This document shows, piece by piece, positions 51,526-59,786 of a stretch of 64,000 nt of DNA; position 1 is the first letter of the stretch, and every line of letters starts with the position of its first letter. The stretch lies in the NCBI GenBank assembly GCA_947593925.1, contig CANQDU010000003.1, positions 124,001-188,000 of the forward strand. Direction: 5' to 3'. Below the pieces are notes generated by a model that ran no database searches, had not been told where the DNA came from, and saw only the letters and a program-made list of their open reading frames with translations. Both the position numbers and the translations under genes were made by a program. This DNA comes from an uncultured Clostridia bacterium (lineage in GTDB: Bacteria; Bacillota; Clostridia; Oscillospirales; JAAYOS01).

Positions 51526-52596
51526 TCACCTTTTTTGGTTAAAAAGACCACGGAGAGAGACGTCGAACGGCGGGCGCAGCACCCCATGCTCGGTGACGAT
51601 GCCGGTGATGAGGCTGTGGTCGGTCACGTCGAAGGCAGGGTTGTAGCACTTCACGCCCTCCGGAGCCATCCGCTTCGCGTAGAACTTCTCAGCTATCTCC
51701 TCCGGGTCGCGGAGCTCAATCTCTATGTCGTCCCCCGTGGGGCAGTCCATGTCGATAGTGGAGGTCGGTCCGAGGACGTAGAACGGTATGCCGTAGTGCT
51801 TTGCGAGTATCGCGACGCCGGAGGTGCCTATCTTGTTTGCGGCGTCGCCGTTGGCGGCGATGCGGTCGCAGCCGACGAGACACGCATCTATCCAACCGTT
51901 CTTCATGACTATGGACGCCATGTTGTCGCATATCAGCGTGACGTCTATCCCGGCGGCGTGCAGCTCGTAGCTCGTGAGGCGCGCGCCCTGAAGCAACGGA
52001 CGGGTCTCGTCCGAGAAGACGCGGAAGTTCATCCCGCGCTCGCGCCCGAGGAAGAGCGGGCCGAGCGCCGTGCCGTAGCGCGAGGTCGCGAGCGGGCCCG
52101 CGTTGCAGTGGGTGAGGACGCCCGCGCCGTCATGCAGCAGCGAAAGTCCGTATTCGGAGATGCGGCGGCACATGTCGATGTCCTCGTCCTGTATGGTCTG
52201 TGCCTCACGGTCGAGCGCGGCGATGCGCTCCGCGCGCGGAAGCGCGCTCACGGCGCGCGCCACTCCGCACATGCGCTTCAGCGCCCAGGAGAGGTTCACC
52301 GCCGTCGGGCGCGAGGAGTTGAGGTAGTCCGCCAGCCTCTCGAACTCGCGGACAAAGTCCTCTCCGTCCGCGTCTATCCCGCGCGCGAGCGCCGCCATGC
52401 CGAAGCCCGCGCAGATACCTATCGCCGGAGCCCCGCGCACGCGCAGGAGCTTTATCGCCTCGTAGAGCGCCTCGGCGCTCGCGAGCTCGATGTACTTCAC
52501 CTCGTTCGGAAGTAGCGTCTGGTCGATTATCGTGACCGTGGCTCCACCCGCGCTCGGGTAGACGTTTTTCACGTGTGTGACGCTTCTGATGTCCAT
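51526..52596 (-). CDS. mtnA: S-methyl-5-thioribose-1-phosphate isomerase
   Basis: Converts 5-methylthioribose-1-phosphate to the ribulose form, part of salvage of methylthioadenosine or 5-deoxyadenosine by-products. The 356 residues show the MtnA/eIF2B-alpha-like pattern: [15 protein letters not shown], the [15 protein letters not shown] loop, [10 protein letters not shown] with the active-site Cys, CDRIAANGD with the catalytic Asp, and the [20 protein letters not shown] stretch. GGAGGAC precedes the ATG. It follows a zinc alcohol dehydrogenase gene by 38 bases; no mtnK or aldolase is in the window. Confidence 0.94.
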   Translation of the reverse strand: MDIRSVTHVKNVYPSAGGATVTIIDQTLLPNEVKYIELASAEALYEAIKLLRVRGAPAIGICAGFGMAALARGIDADGEDFVREFERLADYLNSSRPTAVNLSWALKRMCGVARAVSALPRAERIAALDREAQTIQDEDIDMCRRISEYGLSLLHDGAGVLTHCNAGPLATSRYGTALGPLFLGRERGMNFRVFSDETRPLLQGARLTSYELHAAGIDVTLICDNMASIVMKNGWIDACLVGCDRIAANGDAANKIGTSGVAILAKHYGIPFYVLGPTSTIDMDCPTGDDIEIELRDPEEIAEKFYAKRMAPEGVKCYNPAFDVTDHSLITGIVTEHGVLRPPFDVSLRGLFNQKR

Positions 52597-52634
52597 ATTT
52601 GTCCTCCTTTATATAAGTGTGTTTTTCGGTTTTT

Positions 52635-53564
52635 TCAGAATTTGAAGCCGCTCTTGAAAGCCCTCGATCCGAACGCCGCCTCGTACTCCTCCAGGGGATA
52701 GAGCTCTATCGGCGGAAGTGTAACAAGTCTCCTTTCGAGCAGGCGCAGAGCCGGCTCAAACGGGCCGCAGCGGCTGCCGACGAGCGTCACCTCGTTCACG
52801 ACGAAGTCCGCGAGGTTCATCGGCATCTTCTCCGCGAACGTGCTCTTGAGGACGAGCGTTCCCCGGTGCCGCACAAGCCGCCTCGCCGTCTCGAAGCCGG
52901 AGGGCGAGCCGGAAGCGTCCACGACGAGCTCGAAGGTCTCGTCCTCGCGGAGCTCCGTCCGCGCGAACGGACGGAAGTGTTCGAGCTTTTCGGGGTGCTT
53001 TCCCGCGACGACGACCTCCGCGCCGGTGAGCGCGAGCACCTGCGCTATCATAAGAGCGAGGCGTCCGTCGCCGACGACGGCGGCGGGCTCGCTCGGGCGG
53101 ACGTGTACCTTGTCCGGGATCTCGAGCGCCGCCGCGAGAGGTTCGCAGAACACCGCGACCTCGTCCGGCAGTCCGTCCGGGATGCGGTGGAGGAGGTCGG
53201 TGCGGAGCGTCATATACTCCGCAAAGCAGCCGTCCTTGTCCGCAAGCCCTATCACGCGGCGGTGGATGCAGTGCCCCTCCCTGCCGGTGCGGCAGTAGAT
53301 GCACTCCCCGCACCCGGCGTTCAGCTCGCCGACGACGCGCGCGCCGACAAGCGACGCGTCCGGCGAGCGCTCGACCGTACCTACAAACTCGTGACCCATC
53401 ACGCCCCGGAAGTCCGGCTTGTAGCCCGCGAGCACCTCGCGGTCGGTGGAGCATATCGCCGCGAGCCGTATCTTTATCAGGCTCTCGCGCTCCCCCGGCT
53501 CGGGCACCGGCAGGTCGGTACGGAATACCGGCCTCGGCTCGCCCGTGTAGCAAAGTCCCTTCAT
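52635..53564 (-). CDS. Zinc-binding MDR-family alcohol dehydrogenase
   Basis: A 309-residue medium-chain dehydrogenase. The catalytic zinc ligands are in AAICSTDREV and MGHEFVGTVE, the structural zinc site in GCGECIYCRTGREGHC, and the nucleotide-binding region in PAAVVGDGRLALMIAQV, where the usual GxGxxG is altered to GDGRLA. Shorter than typical (about 340). It is upstream of mtnA in the same direction, suggesting it reduces an aldehyde produced from ribulose-phosphate salvage; this is inference. The ATG has GGGAGGGAGAAAA upstream. Confidence 0.87.
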   Translation of the reverse strand: MKGLCYTGEPRPVFRTDLPVPEPGERESLIKIRLAAICSTDREVLAGYKPDFRGVMGHEFVGTVERSPDASLVGARVVGELNAGCGECIYCRTGREGHCIHRRVIGLADKDGCFAEYMTLRTDLLHRIPDGLPDEVAVFCEPLAAALEIPDKVHVRPSEPAAVVGDGRLALMIAQVLALTGAEVVVAGKHPEKLEHFRPFARTELREDETFELVVDASGSPSGFETARRLVRHRGTLVLKSTFAEKMPMNLADFVVNEVTLVGSRCGPFEPALRLLERRLVTLPPIELYPLEEYEAAFGSRAFKSGFKF

Positions 53565-53684
53565 ACGTTTTCTCCCTCCCGCCGCGCGGCGGCTCGTGTG
53601 CGGCCGCGCGGCACGTTTGCTGTTATTATGTCGATTATTATATCACGCTTTCGGGGAAAATGGAAGCGTTCATTGTGGCGGAAA

Positions 53685-53722
53685 CAAAGAAGGAGCGCGG
53701 CATGTACGATGCCGCGCTCCTT
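53685..53722 (-). terminator. Terminator of the 54 kb lipoprotein gene
   Basis: 14-bp stem AAGGAGCGCGGCAT (53690-53703 with 53709-53722), followed by CTTTGTTT on the minus strand. Confidence 0.75.
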
Positions 53723-53750
53723 ATCATATCGCGATTCGCTGCGACAACTT

Positions 53751-54515
53751 TCAGTTGTCCCAGCCTCTCCCGCCTGTCGGGTCTATGTCCCATGGGTACA
53801 CATAGCTGTCTACGAGCCAAACTCCGTCCACACATTTCACCGTGAAGTCAACGTAGCTTGAGAAGAAGTCGGGAGGCGTCCGGACCTCGATTTGCAGACG
53901 TATCGTGTCCTTTTCCGTGTCCGCCGTTTTCGCGGAGGGTATGTTCAGCGCCGGAGTCCAGCCCGTTCTCCACGGGGATTTCCGCCATATTTTGCCGTCG
54001 TATTCTTCAATAAAGTGGTTTTCCGTGACCGCCGCCGTGAATTGTTCCGCGCCTTCTTCGGTAAAGCACTCGCTTACCGCTTCGTCAAAGTTTAAGATCT
54101 CTTCGAAACCCGCCCCCTGCACCGTACCGTCGTCCAAAGTGAAAGGATGCATCGTCGAATTGTACTCTCCGAGTTCCAAAGGACCGGCCAAGTCCTCGTT
54201 GTACATCGAATTGACATTGTACCACAGCTCGACAATACGGGCTGTTATGTCATTCCCGTCAATATCGAGCACGGTCAGGTTGTAGTCCTTGGGACTGTAC
54301 GGAAGCGGCTCATCGGACACGGGCGACGCGCTCACATCCGGCGTTTCGCTTGGGGAAGGAAGCTCCGGCTCATCGGATACAGGTATAGTGGACGCGCTCG
54401 AACCGGGCGCTTCGCTTTGAAGAATGTCTGGACTTGCGTTTCCGTCCGCACCGGCGTCGCACGAACAGAGCAGCATCGCAAACACGATAACAACGGAAAT
54501 AAGTATCTTCTTCAT
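53751..54515 (-). CDS. Uncharacterised lipoprotein
   Basis: A 254-residue lipoprotein: signal KKILISVVIVFAMLLCSC with lipobox Cys, a Ser/Pro/Glu-rich spacer (about 25-75, including duplicated PVSDEP units), then a globular domain starting YNLTVLDIDGNDITARIVELWYNVNSM. The middle (AVSECFTEEGAEQFTAAVTENHFIEEYDGKIW) recalls domains that sense or inhibit wall enzymes, but no family could be assigned. ATG 54515 has GAGGGGG upstream. A perfect consensus promoter stands 64 bases before the start. Confidence 0.7.
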   Translation of the reverse strand: MKKILISVVIVFAMLLCSCDAGADGNASPDILQSEAPGSSASTIPVSDEPELPSPSETPDVSASPVSDEPLPYSPKDYNLTVLDIDGNDITARIVELWYNVNSMYNEDLAGPLELGEYNSTMHPFTLDDGTVQGAGFEEILNFDEAVSECFTEEGAEQFTAAVTENHFIEEYDGKIWRKSPWRTGWTPALNIPSAKTADTEKDTIRLQIEVRTPPDFFSSYVDFTVKCVDGVWLVDSYVYPWDIDPTGGRGWDN

Positions 54516-54578
54516 ACTTCCGCCCCCTCTCAAGGTTCCGTCTGAGCTGCTTTCTAATGTAAAATTTGTGCTAAAATA

Positions 54579-54607
54579 ATTATATAATAAGTGAAATAAT
54601 ATGTCAA
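54579..54607 (-). promoter_or_regulatory. Full-consensus sigma-A promoter
   Basis: Minus strand TTGACA, 17 bases, TATAAT; the strongest promoter match in the window, driving the lipoprotein gene. Confidence 0.88.
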
Positions 54608-54635
54608 CTATTTCCTATTTTATTTCGCCGCGCGC

Positions 54636-54669
54636 GCAAAAAGCCGGGAGGAAATATCCTCCCGGCTTT
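54636..54669 (-). terminator. Terminator of the adhE operon
   Basis: 13-bp stem AAAGCCGGGAGGA (54640-54652 with 54657-54669), then TTTTTGCG on the minus strand, 15 bases after the ferredoxin gene. Confidence 0.88.
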
Positions 54670-54683
54670 GTCTCTCTTATTCT

Positions 54684-54929
54684 CTATGCCGCGAGCTTTG
54701 CCAAAATTTCCCTCTCGAAGAAGCTCTTTACCTCGTGCCGCTCCACCGAGTGGACCTCTCCGTCCACCGTGACGTTCACGCCGGCGGTACAGCTTCCTAT
54801 GCAGAAGGCGGCGGAGACGCGCACCCTGTCCTCAAGGCCGTTTTCGCGTATCAGATATTGCAGCTCCTCGAGCACTCCCGCGGCGCCCTTCAGGTGGCAG
54901 GAGCTCCCGATGCAGACGGTCACACTCAT
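54684..54929 (-). CDS. Thioredoxin-like [2Fe-2S] ferredoxin (NuoE/HydC-like)
   Basis: An 81-residue protein of the thioredoxin-like ferredoxin fold. The four cluster cysteines are in VCIGSSCHLKG (C-x4-C) and AFCIGSCTAG (C-x3-C), the pattern of NuoE-type subunits. The family serves as an electron carrier or subunit of hydrogenases and NADH-linked complexes; the partner here is unknown. Its ATG lies two bases past the stop of the kinase gene and no separate ribosome site is obvious, so it is likely translated by coupling. Last gene of adhE-kinase-ferredoxin. Confidence 0.85.
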   Translation of the reverse strand: MSVTVCIGSSCHLKGAAGVLEELQYLIRENGLEDRVRVSAAFCIGSCTAGVNVTVDGEVHSVERHEVKSFFEREILAKLAA

Positions 54930-54931
54930 AC

Positions 54932-55684
54932 TCACATGTAGTCCGTGACGTTGACCCAGCCGAGCAGGAACTCCCGCTCCTCCGGCTTGCCCTTGACCGT
55001 CTGCGAGGCGGCGACTATCGGCAGCCACTTCTGGATGTTCTCGCGCGGCATGTCGCTCTTGCGGCAGAAGATGTCGAGATACTTCTCGGCGTTCTGTATG
55101 TCGCCCGCAAGCCAGAACAGAAGGTAGGTGCGGGCGGCGTCCGCCGCGCCGTCCCCCTGTGTGACGTGCGCCCAGTCGATGATGTACGCCTCGCCGTCCT
55201 TGTCGCTGATTATGACGTTCGAGGGGTTGAAGTCGCCGTGCAGGACCTCGCGATGGCTCGGCATACCGTCGAGGCGGACGTTGAGGTCGTAGCGGAGCTC
55301 CGCGTCGAAGTTCGTCTCGGCTATCTTGCGGCGCATCTTGTCCTTGTGGCGGGTGAGGAGACGGCAGCTGTGCGACTGTATCTCAAGCTGTGTGTCAACA
55401 AGCCGCTCGAGGTAGGCGTCGGTCTTCTCGGGGTTCTCCTGCATGAGCTCGGCGAGGGTTTTGCCCGCGACATACTCCATGACTATCGCCCACTTGCCGT
55501 CAATGTTGGCGACCTCGAGGAGCTTCGGGACGCGCAGCCCCGCCTCCTCGATACGGGCGTGGTTCAGCGCCTCATTGAGAACGTCCGACTTGGCGTAGCT
55601 CTCGTCAAAGACCTTTATCTTCTTGCCGTCCTCCTGATAGATGCTCTTTCTGCCGTCGCTGTAAATAAGATTGTCGAGCTTCAT
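54932..55684 (-). CDS. APH-fold small-molecule kinase coupled to adhE
   Basis: A 250-residue phosphotransferase of the aminoglycoside/choline kinase superfamily. Brenner motif VLHGDFNPSNVI and the metal-binding IIDWAHVTQGD are present, with an N-lobe hinge IVMEYVAGKTLAEL. The ATG overlaps the adhE stop by four bases (ATGA) behind GGAGGA. Substrate unknown; a resistance role is unlikely in this context. A tie to ethanol or aldehyde metabolism (for example choline or ethanolamine phosphorylation) is only a guess from position. Confidence 0.85.
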   Translation of the reverse strand: MKLDNLIYSDGRKSIYQEDGKKIKVFDESYAKSDVLNEALNHARIEEAGLRVPKLLEVANIDGKWAIVMEYVAGKTLAELMQENPEKTDAYLERLVDTQLEIQSHSCRLLTRHKDKMRRKIAETNFDAELRYDLNVRLDGMPSHREVLHGDFNPSNVIISDKDGEAYIIDWAHVTQGDGAADAARTYLLFWLAGDIQNAEKYLDIFCRKSDMPRENIQKWLPIVAASQTVKGKPEEREFLLGWVNVTDYM

Positions 55685-58299
55685 TTTGCTTCCTCCTCCC
55701 CGTAGTATGCCGCGAGATACATCTGCTTTATCTCGCTTATGAGCGGATAGCGCGGGTTCGCGCCGGTGCACTGGTCGTCAAACGCCTGCTCGCACATCTC
55801 GTCGAGCCTGTCAAGGAAGTCCTTCTCGTCGATACCGTACTCGCGTATCGTCTTCTTTATGCCTATCGCGGCCTTCAGCTCCTCGATCTTTGCGATGAGG
55901 TTTTCGAGGCTCTCGTCATCGTCCTTGCCCGCGATGCCGAGGAACTGAGCTATCTCCGCGTACCGCGCCTTGGTGTGCGGATAGGCGTACTGCGGGAAGG
56001 TACCCATCTTCGGCGGGACCTCCTCCGCGTTGAAGCGGAGGACGTGGCTTATCATCAGGGCGTTCGCGATGCCGTGGGCTATGTGGTGGAACGCGCCGAG
56101 CTTGTGCGCCATCGAGTGGCAGACGCCGAGGAAGGCGTTCGCGAACGCCATACCCGCCATCGTGGACGCATCCGCCATCTTCGCGCGCGCCTCCGGGTCG
56201 GAGGCGCCGTTATTGTAGGCGCGCGGCAGGTAGTCGAATATCGTCTTTATCGCCTTGAGGGCTATGCCGTCGGTGTAGTCGGTCGCCATCATCGAGGCGT
56301 ATGCCTCGAGCGCGTGGGTCATGGCGTCTATGCCGGAGGCGGAGGTGAGTCCGCGCGGCATGGTCATCATCATGTCCGCGTCAACTATCGCCATGTTCGG
56401 CAGGAGCTCGTAGTCCGCGAGCGGGTACTTCACGCCGGTCGTCTCGTCGGTGATGACGGCAAAGGGCGTCACCTCCGAGCCGGTGCCGGCGGAGGTCGGT
56501 ATCGCTATGAAATACGCCTTTTCGCCCATCTTCGGGAACTTGTAGACGCGCTTGCGGATATCCACAAAGCGCATAGCCATATCCATGAAGTCCGCCTCGG
56601 GATGCTCGTAGAGCACCCACATTATCTTGCCCGCGTCCATCGCGGAGCCGCCGCCGACGGCGATGATGCAGTCCGGCTCGAAGGCGTTGAGCACCGCCGC
56701 GCCCTTCTTCGCGCTCGCGAGCGACGGGTCGCTCTCCACCTCGAAGAAGGTGGTGTGGACGATGCCCATCTCGTCGAGCTTGTCGGTGATGGCCTTGGTG
56801 TAGCCGTTTTTGAAGAGGAAGCTGTCGGTGACGATGAAGGCGCGCTTCTTGCCCATGTCGCGGAGCTCGTCGAGCGCGACCGGCAGGCAGTGCGGCTTGA
56901 GGTAGACCTTCTGGGGCGTGCGGAACCAGAGCATATTCTCTCTCCTTTCGGCGACGGTCTTGATGTTCAGCAGGTGCTTGGCGCCGACGTTTTCGCTCAC
57001 CGAGTTGCCGCCCCACGAGCCGCAGCCGAGCGTGAGCGACGGGGTGAGCTTGAAGTTGTAGAGGTCGCCTATGCCGCCGTGCGAGGACGGAGTGTTCACG
57101 ACGACGCGGCAGGTCTTCATCCGCGAGGCGTAGAGCTCCACGAGGTCGCGGCGGTTCTGCGTATCGACGTAGAGCGAGGCGGTGTGGCCGTAGCCGCCGT
57201 CCTCGACGAGGCGCTCGGCCTTCGCGCATGCGTCGTCAAAGTCCTTCGCGCGGTACATTGCGAGCACCGGAGAGAGCTTCTCGTGCGCGAACTCCTCGCG
57301 CATCGACACGTCCTCGACCTCGCCTATCAGTATCTTCGTGTTCTCCGGGACCTCGACGCCCGCGAGCGCCGCTATCTCCGGCGCGCGGCGGCCGACTATC
57401 TTCGAGTTCACGGCGCCGTTTATGACTATCGTCTTTCTGACCTTCTCGAGCTCGTCCTTCTCGAGGAAGTAGCAGCCGCGCGCGGCAAACTCGCGCTTCA
57501 CATCGTCATAAATTTCATTTGCGACTATGGCCGACTGCTCGGAGGCACAGATCATTCCGTTGTCGAAGGTCTTCGAGTGGATTATCGAGTTCACCGCAAG
57601 GCGGACGTCCGCGCTCGCGTCTATGACGGCGGGGACGTTGCCCGCGCCGACGCCCACCGCCGGCTTGCCGGACGAGTAGGCGCTCTTGACCATGCCGGGG
57701 CCGCCGGTGGCGAGGATGATGTCCGCCTCGCGCATGACGGTCTGGGTCATCTCGAGGGTGGGTATGTCTATCCAGCCGATTATCCCCTCCGGCGCGCCGG
57801 CGGCGACCGCCGCCTCGAGCACGACCTTCGCCGCGGCGATGGTGCACTTCCGCGCGCGGGGGTGCGGGCTGAAGATTATCCCGTTGCGGGTCTTGAGCGC
57901 GAGGAGCGACTTGAATATCGCCGTCGAGGTCGGGTTCGTGGTGGGTATGACCGCCGCAACGACGCCGATAGGCTCTGCGTAACGGGTGATGCCGTACGCC
58001 TCGTCCCGCTCGATCACTCCGCAGGTCTTCTCGTGGCGGTATCTGTTGTAGATGTATTCGGCGGCAAAGTGGTTCTTTATCACCTTGTCCTCCATTACGC
58101 CCATGCCGGTCTCCTCCACCGCCATCTTCGCAAGCGGGATGCGGGCGCGGTTCGCGGCGGTAGCGGCGGCAAGGAAGATCTTATCCACCTGCTCCTGGGT
58201 GTAGGAGGCGTACTCGCGCTGTGCCGCGCGCACCGAGGCAATGGCTTCGGCAAGGCGCTCGGGCGTGTCTACCACCGGGTATGTCTTCTTTCCTTTCAT
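55681..58299 (-). CDS. adhE: Bifunctional acetaldehyde-CoA/alcohol dehydrogenase
   Basis: An 872-residue spirosome-forming enzyme that reduces acetyl-CoA to ethanol with two NADH. The N-terminal aldehyde dehydrogenase half has catalytic Cys251 in FDNGMICASEQS and the GGPGMVKSAYSSGKPAVGVGAG loop region; the C-terminal iron alcohol dehydrogenase half has GGGSAMDAGK, DAMTHALEAY and the HSMAHKLGAFHHIAHG metal site. The linker has the FRTPQKVY motif. Start 58299 was chosen from homology, since the upstream frame crosses the promoter leader. Two Rex-box-like palindromes upstream predict induction at high NADH/NAD+. Confidence 0.97.
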   Translation of the reverse strand: MKGKKTYPVVDTPERLAEAIASVRAAQREYASYTQEQVDKIFLAAATAANRARIPLAKMAVEETGMGVMEDKVIKNHFAAEYIYNRYRHEKTCGVIERDEAYGITRYAEPIGVVAAVIPTTNPTSTAIFKSLLALKTRNGIIFSPHPRARKCTIAAAKVVLEAAVAAGAPEGIIGWIDIPTLEMTQTVMREADIILATGGPGMVKSAYSSGKPAVGVGAGNVPAVIDASADVRLAVNSIIHSKTFDNGMICASEQSAIVANEIYDDVKREFAARGCYFLEKDELEKVRKTIVINGAVNSKIVGRRAPEIAALAGVEVPENTKILIGEVEDVSMREEFAHEKLSPVLAMYRAKDFDDACAKAERLVEDGGYGHTASLYVDTQNRRDLVELYASRMKTCRVVVNTPSSHGGIGDLYNFKLTPSLTLGCGSWGGNSVSENVGAKHLLNIKTVAERRENMLWFRTPQKVYLKPHCLPVALDELRDMGKKRAFIVTDSFLFKNGYTKAITDKLDEMGIVHTTFFEVESDPSLASAKKGAAVLNAFEPDCIIAVGGGSAMDAGKIMWVLYEHPEADFMDMAMRFVDIRKRVYKFPKMGEKAYFIAIPTSAGTGSEVTPFAVITDETTGVKYPLADYELLPNMAIVDADMMMTMPRGLTSASGIDAMTHALEAYASMMATDYTDGIALKAIKTIFDYLPRAYNNGASDPEARAKMADASTMAGMAFANAFLGVCHSMAHKLGAFHHIAHGIANALMISHVLRFNAEEVPPKMGTFPQYAYPHTKARYAEIAQFLGIAGKDDDESLENLIAKIEELKAAIGIKKTIREYGIDEKDFLDRLDEMCEQAFDDQCTGANPRYPLISEIKQMYLAAYYGEEEAK

Positions 58300-58338
58300 T
58301 CGGATCACTCTTTCTGCCGCACACGCGGCCGGGTCAGA

Positions 58339-58356
58339 TTGATAAAAATTTAACAA
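58339..58356 (-). promoter_or_regulatory. Putative Rex operator, proximal
   Basis: 18-base site TTGATAA-N4-TTAACAA on the plus strand, one mismatch from the Rex consensus TTGTTAA-N4-TTAACAA. It lies just after the likely adhE transcription start. Confidence 0.75.
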
Positions 58357-58373
58357 ACTGCTTGACTACGACA

Positions 58374-58402
58374 ATTATATCACCCGCCGTTCCGAATGTA
58401 CA
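58374..58402 (-). promoter_or_regulatory. Promoter of adhE
   Basis: Minus strand TGTACA, 17 bases, TATAAT, about 75 bases before the ATG, bracketed by two Rex-like sites. Confidence 0.6.
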
Positions 58403-58452
58403 GCGGAATTTTCGCCAAACCGACACTTTTTCTGTTTTTCACAAACATCTAA

Positions 58453-58470
58453 TCGTTAATTTTTTAACAA
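58453..58470 (-). promoter_or_regulatory. Putative Rex operator, distal
   Basis: TCGTTAA-TTTT-TTAACAA, one mismatch from the Rex consensus, about 60 bases upstream of the adhE -35 box. Confidence 0.7.
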
Positions 58471-58670
58471 TATGGCATGTTGAAGGCCTGACCTTACTCC
58501 AAGTCGGCACCGTGTTTCCATACTTTGGCAAACATCCATCCTTATTGGAAAAGACTTCTTATATTACTCTCCCCAGAAACTCACCCGGTCGGACGACAGA
58601 TTTGTCTGAAACAGAGCGTCGTCCTGTTCTGGGGGTAATGGTGTTGTGTCTGTATTCAGGAGAGGGTTTA

Positions 58671-58930
58671 TTAAGGGAGAGGGCGGAGCCCTCTCCCTTA
58701 ATCGCGCTTTTTGGATACTTTTTGCGCGAGCAAAAAGTATCGCAGGGGTGCGGGGCGGCACAGCCCCGCGAAGGTGTCGGAACCGCTAGGTTCCGTATAA
58801 AACCTCGAAGTTTTACTTCGTATCAGTAAAGAGGTCGCGGGCTCCGCCCACTGACGGGACGCGGGCGTTGCCCCGCGAATGCTCGCGGGGCTTCCCCGCT
58901 AGATGGGTGTGGGCTCGCCCGCAGATTTGC
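58671..58930 (+). repeat. Multi-hairpin interspersed repeat, family B, copy 2
   Basis: A 14-bp perfect hairpin (58671-58684 with 58688-58701), the GCTTTTTGG-ATACTTTTTGC stem (58714-58741), then GC-rich hairpins with the words GGGTGCGGGG, GAAGGTGTCGG, ACGCGGG and CCCCGCTAG shared with copy 1. A nested inverted repeat at about 58573-58639 lies just before it. No gene in 58471-58946. Confidence 0.8.
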
Positions 58931-58946
58931 TGCGACGCGCGGCGCT

Positions 58947-59663
58947 TCAGCGTGCCGCGTCGAGCACTTCTCCGACGAGTCCGTGTATGACGAGGTTCGC
59001 GCGGCCGTCGCGCGGGGTCGGGTCGCGATTAATTATGACGAGCCGGTCACCCGGATAGAACTCGAGGAACGCCGCCGCGGGATAGACCGTGAGCGACGTG
59101 CCCGCGACTATCACGAGGTCGGCGCGGCGAAGCGCCCGCGCCGAGGCGTCTATCACGTCCGAGTCGAGCGACTCGTCGTAGAGCACGACGTCCGGCTTTA
59201 TCACCCCGCCGCACTCGCAGTGCGGCACGCCCTCCGTCGCCGCGATATACTCCGCGTCGTAGAACTTCCCGCACCTCATGCAGTGGTTGCGGTGGACAGA
59301 GCCGTGCAGCTCGAGGACGTTCTTCGAGCCCGCCGCCTGGTGCAGTCCGTCGATGTTCTGTGTTATCACGGCGGAGAGCTTCCCCTCCCGCTCGAGCTCC
59401 GCGAGGCGGATGTGCGCGCGGTTCGGGAGTATCCCCGGCACGAGCAGCTTATCCCGGTAGAACTCGAAAAACTCCTCCGTGTGCGACATGAAGAAGCTGT
59501 GGCTCAGTATCGTCTCGGGCGGATAGAGGCGCTTCTCAGAGTAGATGCCGTCCGCCGAGCGGAAGTCCTTCAGTCCGCTCTCGGTGGACACTCCCGCCCC
59601 TCCGAAGAAAACTATCCTGCCGCTTTCCGCTATCCAGTTCCGCAAGGTCTCGCGCGCGTCCAT
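58947..59663 (-). CDS. cobB: NAD-dependent protein deacylase, sirtuin
   Basis: A 238-residue Sir2-family enzyme removing acyl groups from protein lysines using NAD+. Visible motifs: FFGGAGVSTESGLKDFR, TQNIDGLHQAAG, the catalytic His in ELHGSVHRNHC, zinc cysteines in CMRCG and HCECGG, and AGTSLTVYPAA. ATG 59663 has GGGAGG seven bases upstream. The upstream frame is rejected. It lies downstream of the znu operon, in the same direction but separated by about 120 bases. Confidence 0.95.
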   Translation of the reverse strand: MDARETLRNWIAESGRIVFFGGAGVSTESGLKDFRSADGIYSEKRLYPPETILSHSFFMSHTEEFFEFYRDKLLVPGILPNRAHIRLAELEREGKLSAVITQNIDGLHQAAGSKNVLELHGSVHRNHCMRCGKFYDAEYIAATEGVPHCECGGVIKPDVVLYDESLDSDVIDASARALRRADLVIVAGTSLTVYPAAAFLEFYPGDRLVIINRDPTPRDGRANLVIHGLVGEVLDAAR

Positions 59664-59786
59664 GCAGATGCCTCCCTTTGCTCTTTTTCTACTATTATAC
59701 TCCGCTCCTCCGCGCGTTTCAAGCGCGGAGGGAGGCGAGAGCATGCGGCCGGCCATCGAAACCCTGCCGGCACACCCGAGCCGGTG

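Noticed and set aside
54932..55684. Aminoglycoside resistance gene
   Set aside because: The kinase has only the general APH fold and is translationally coupled to adhE, so a metabolic role is more likely.
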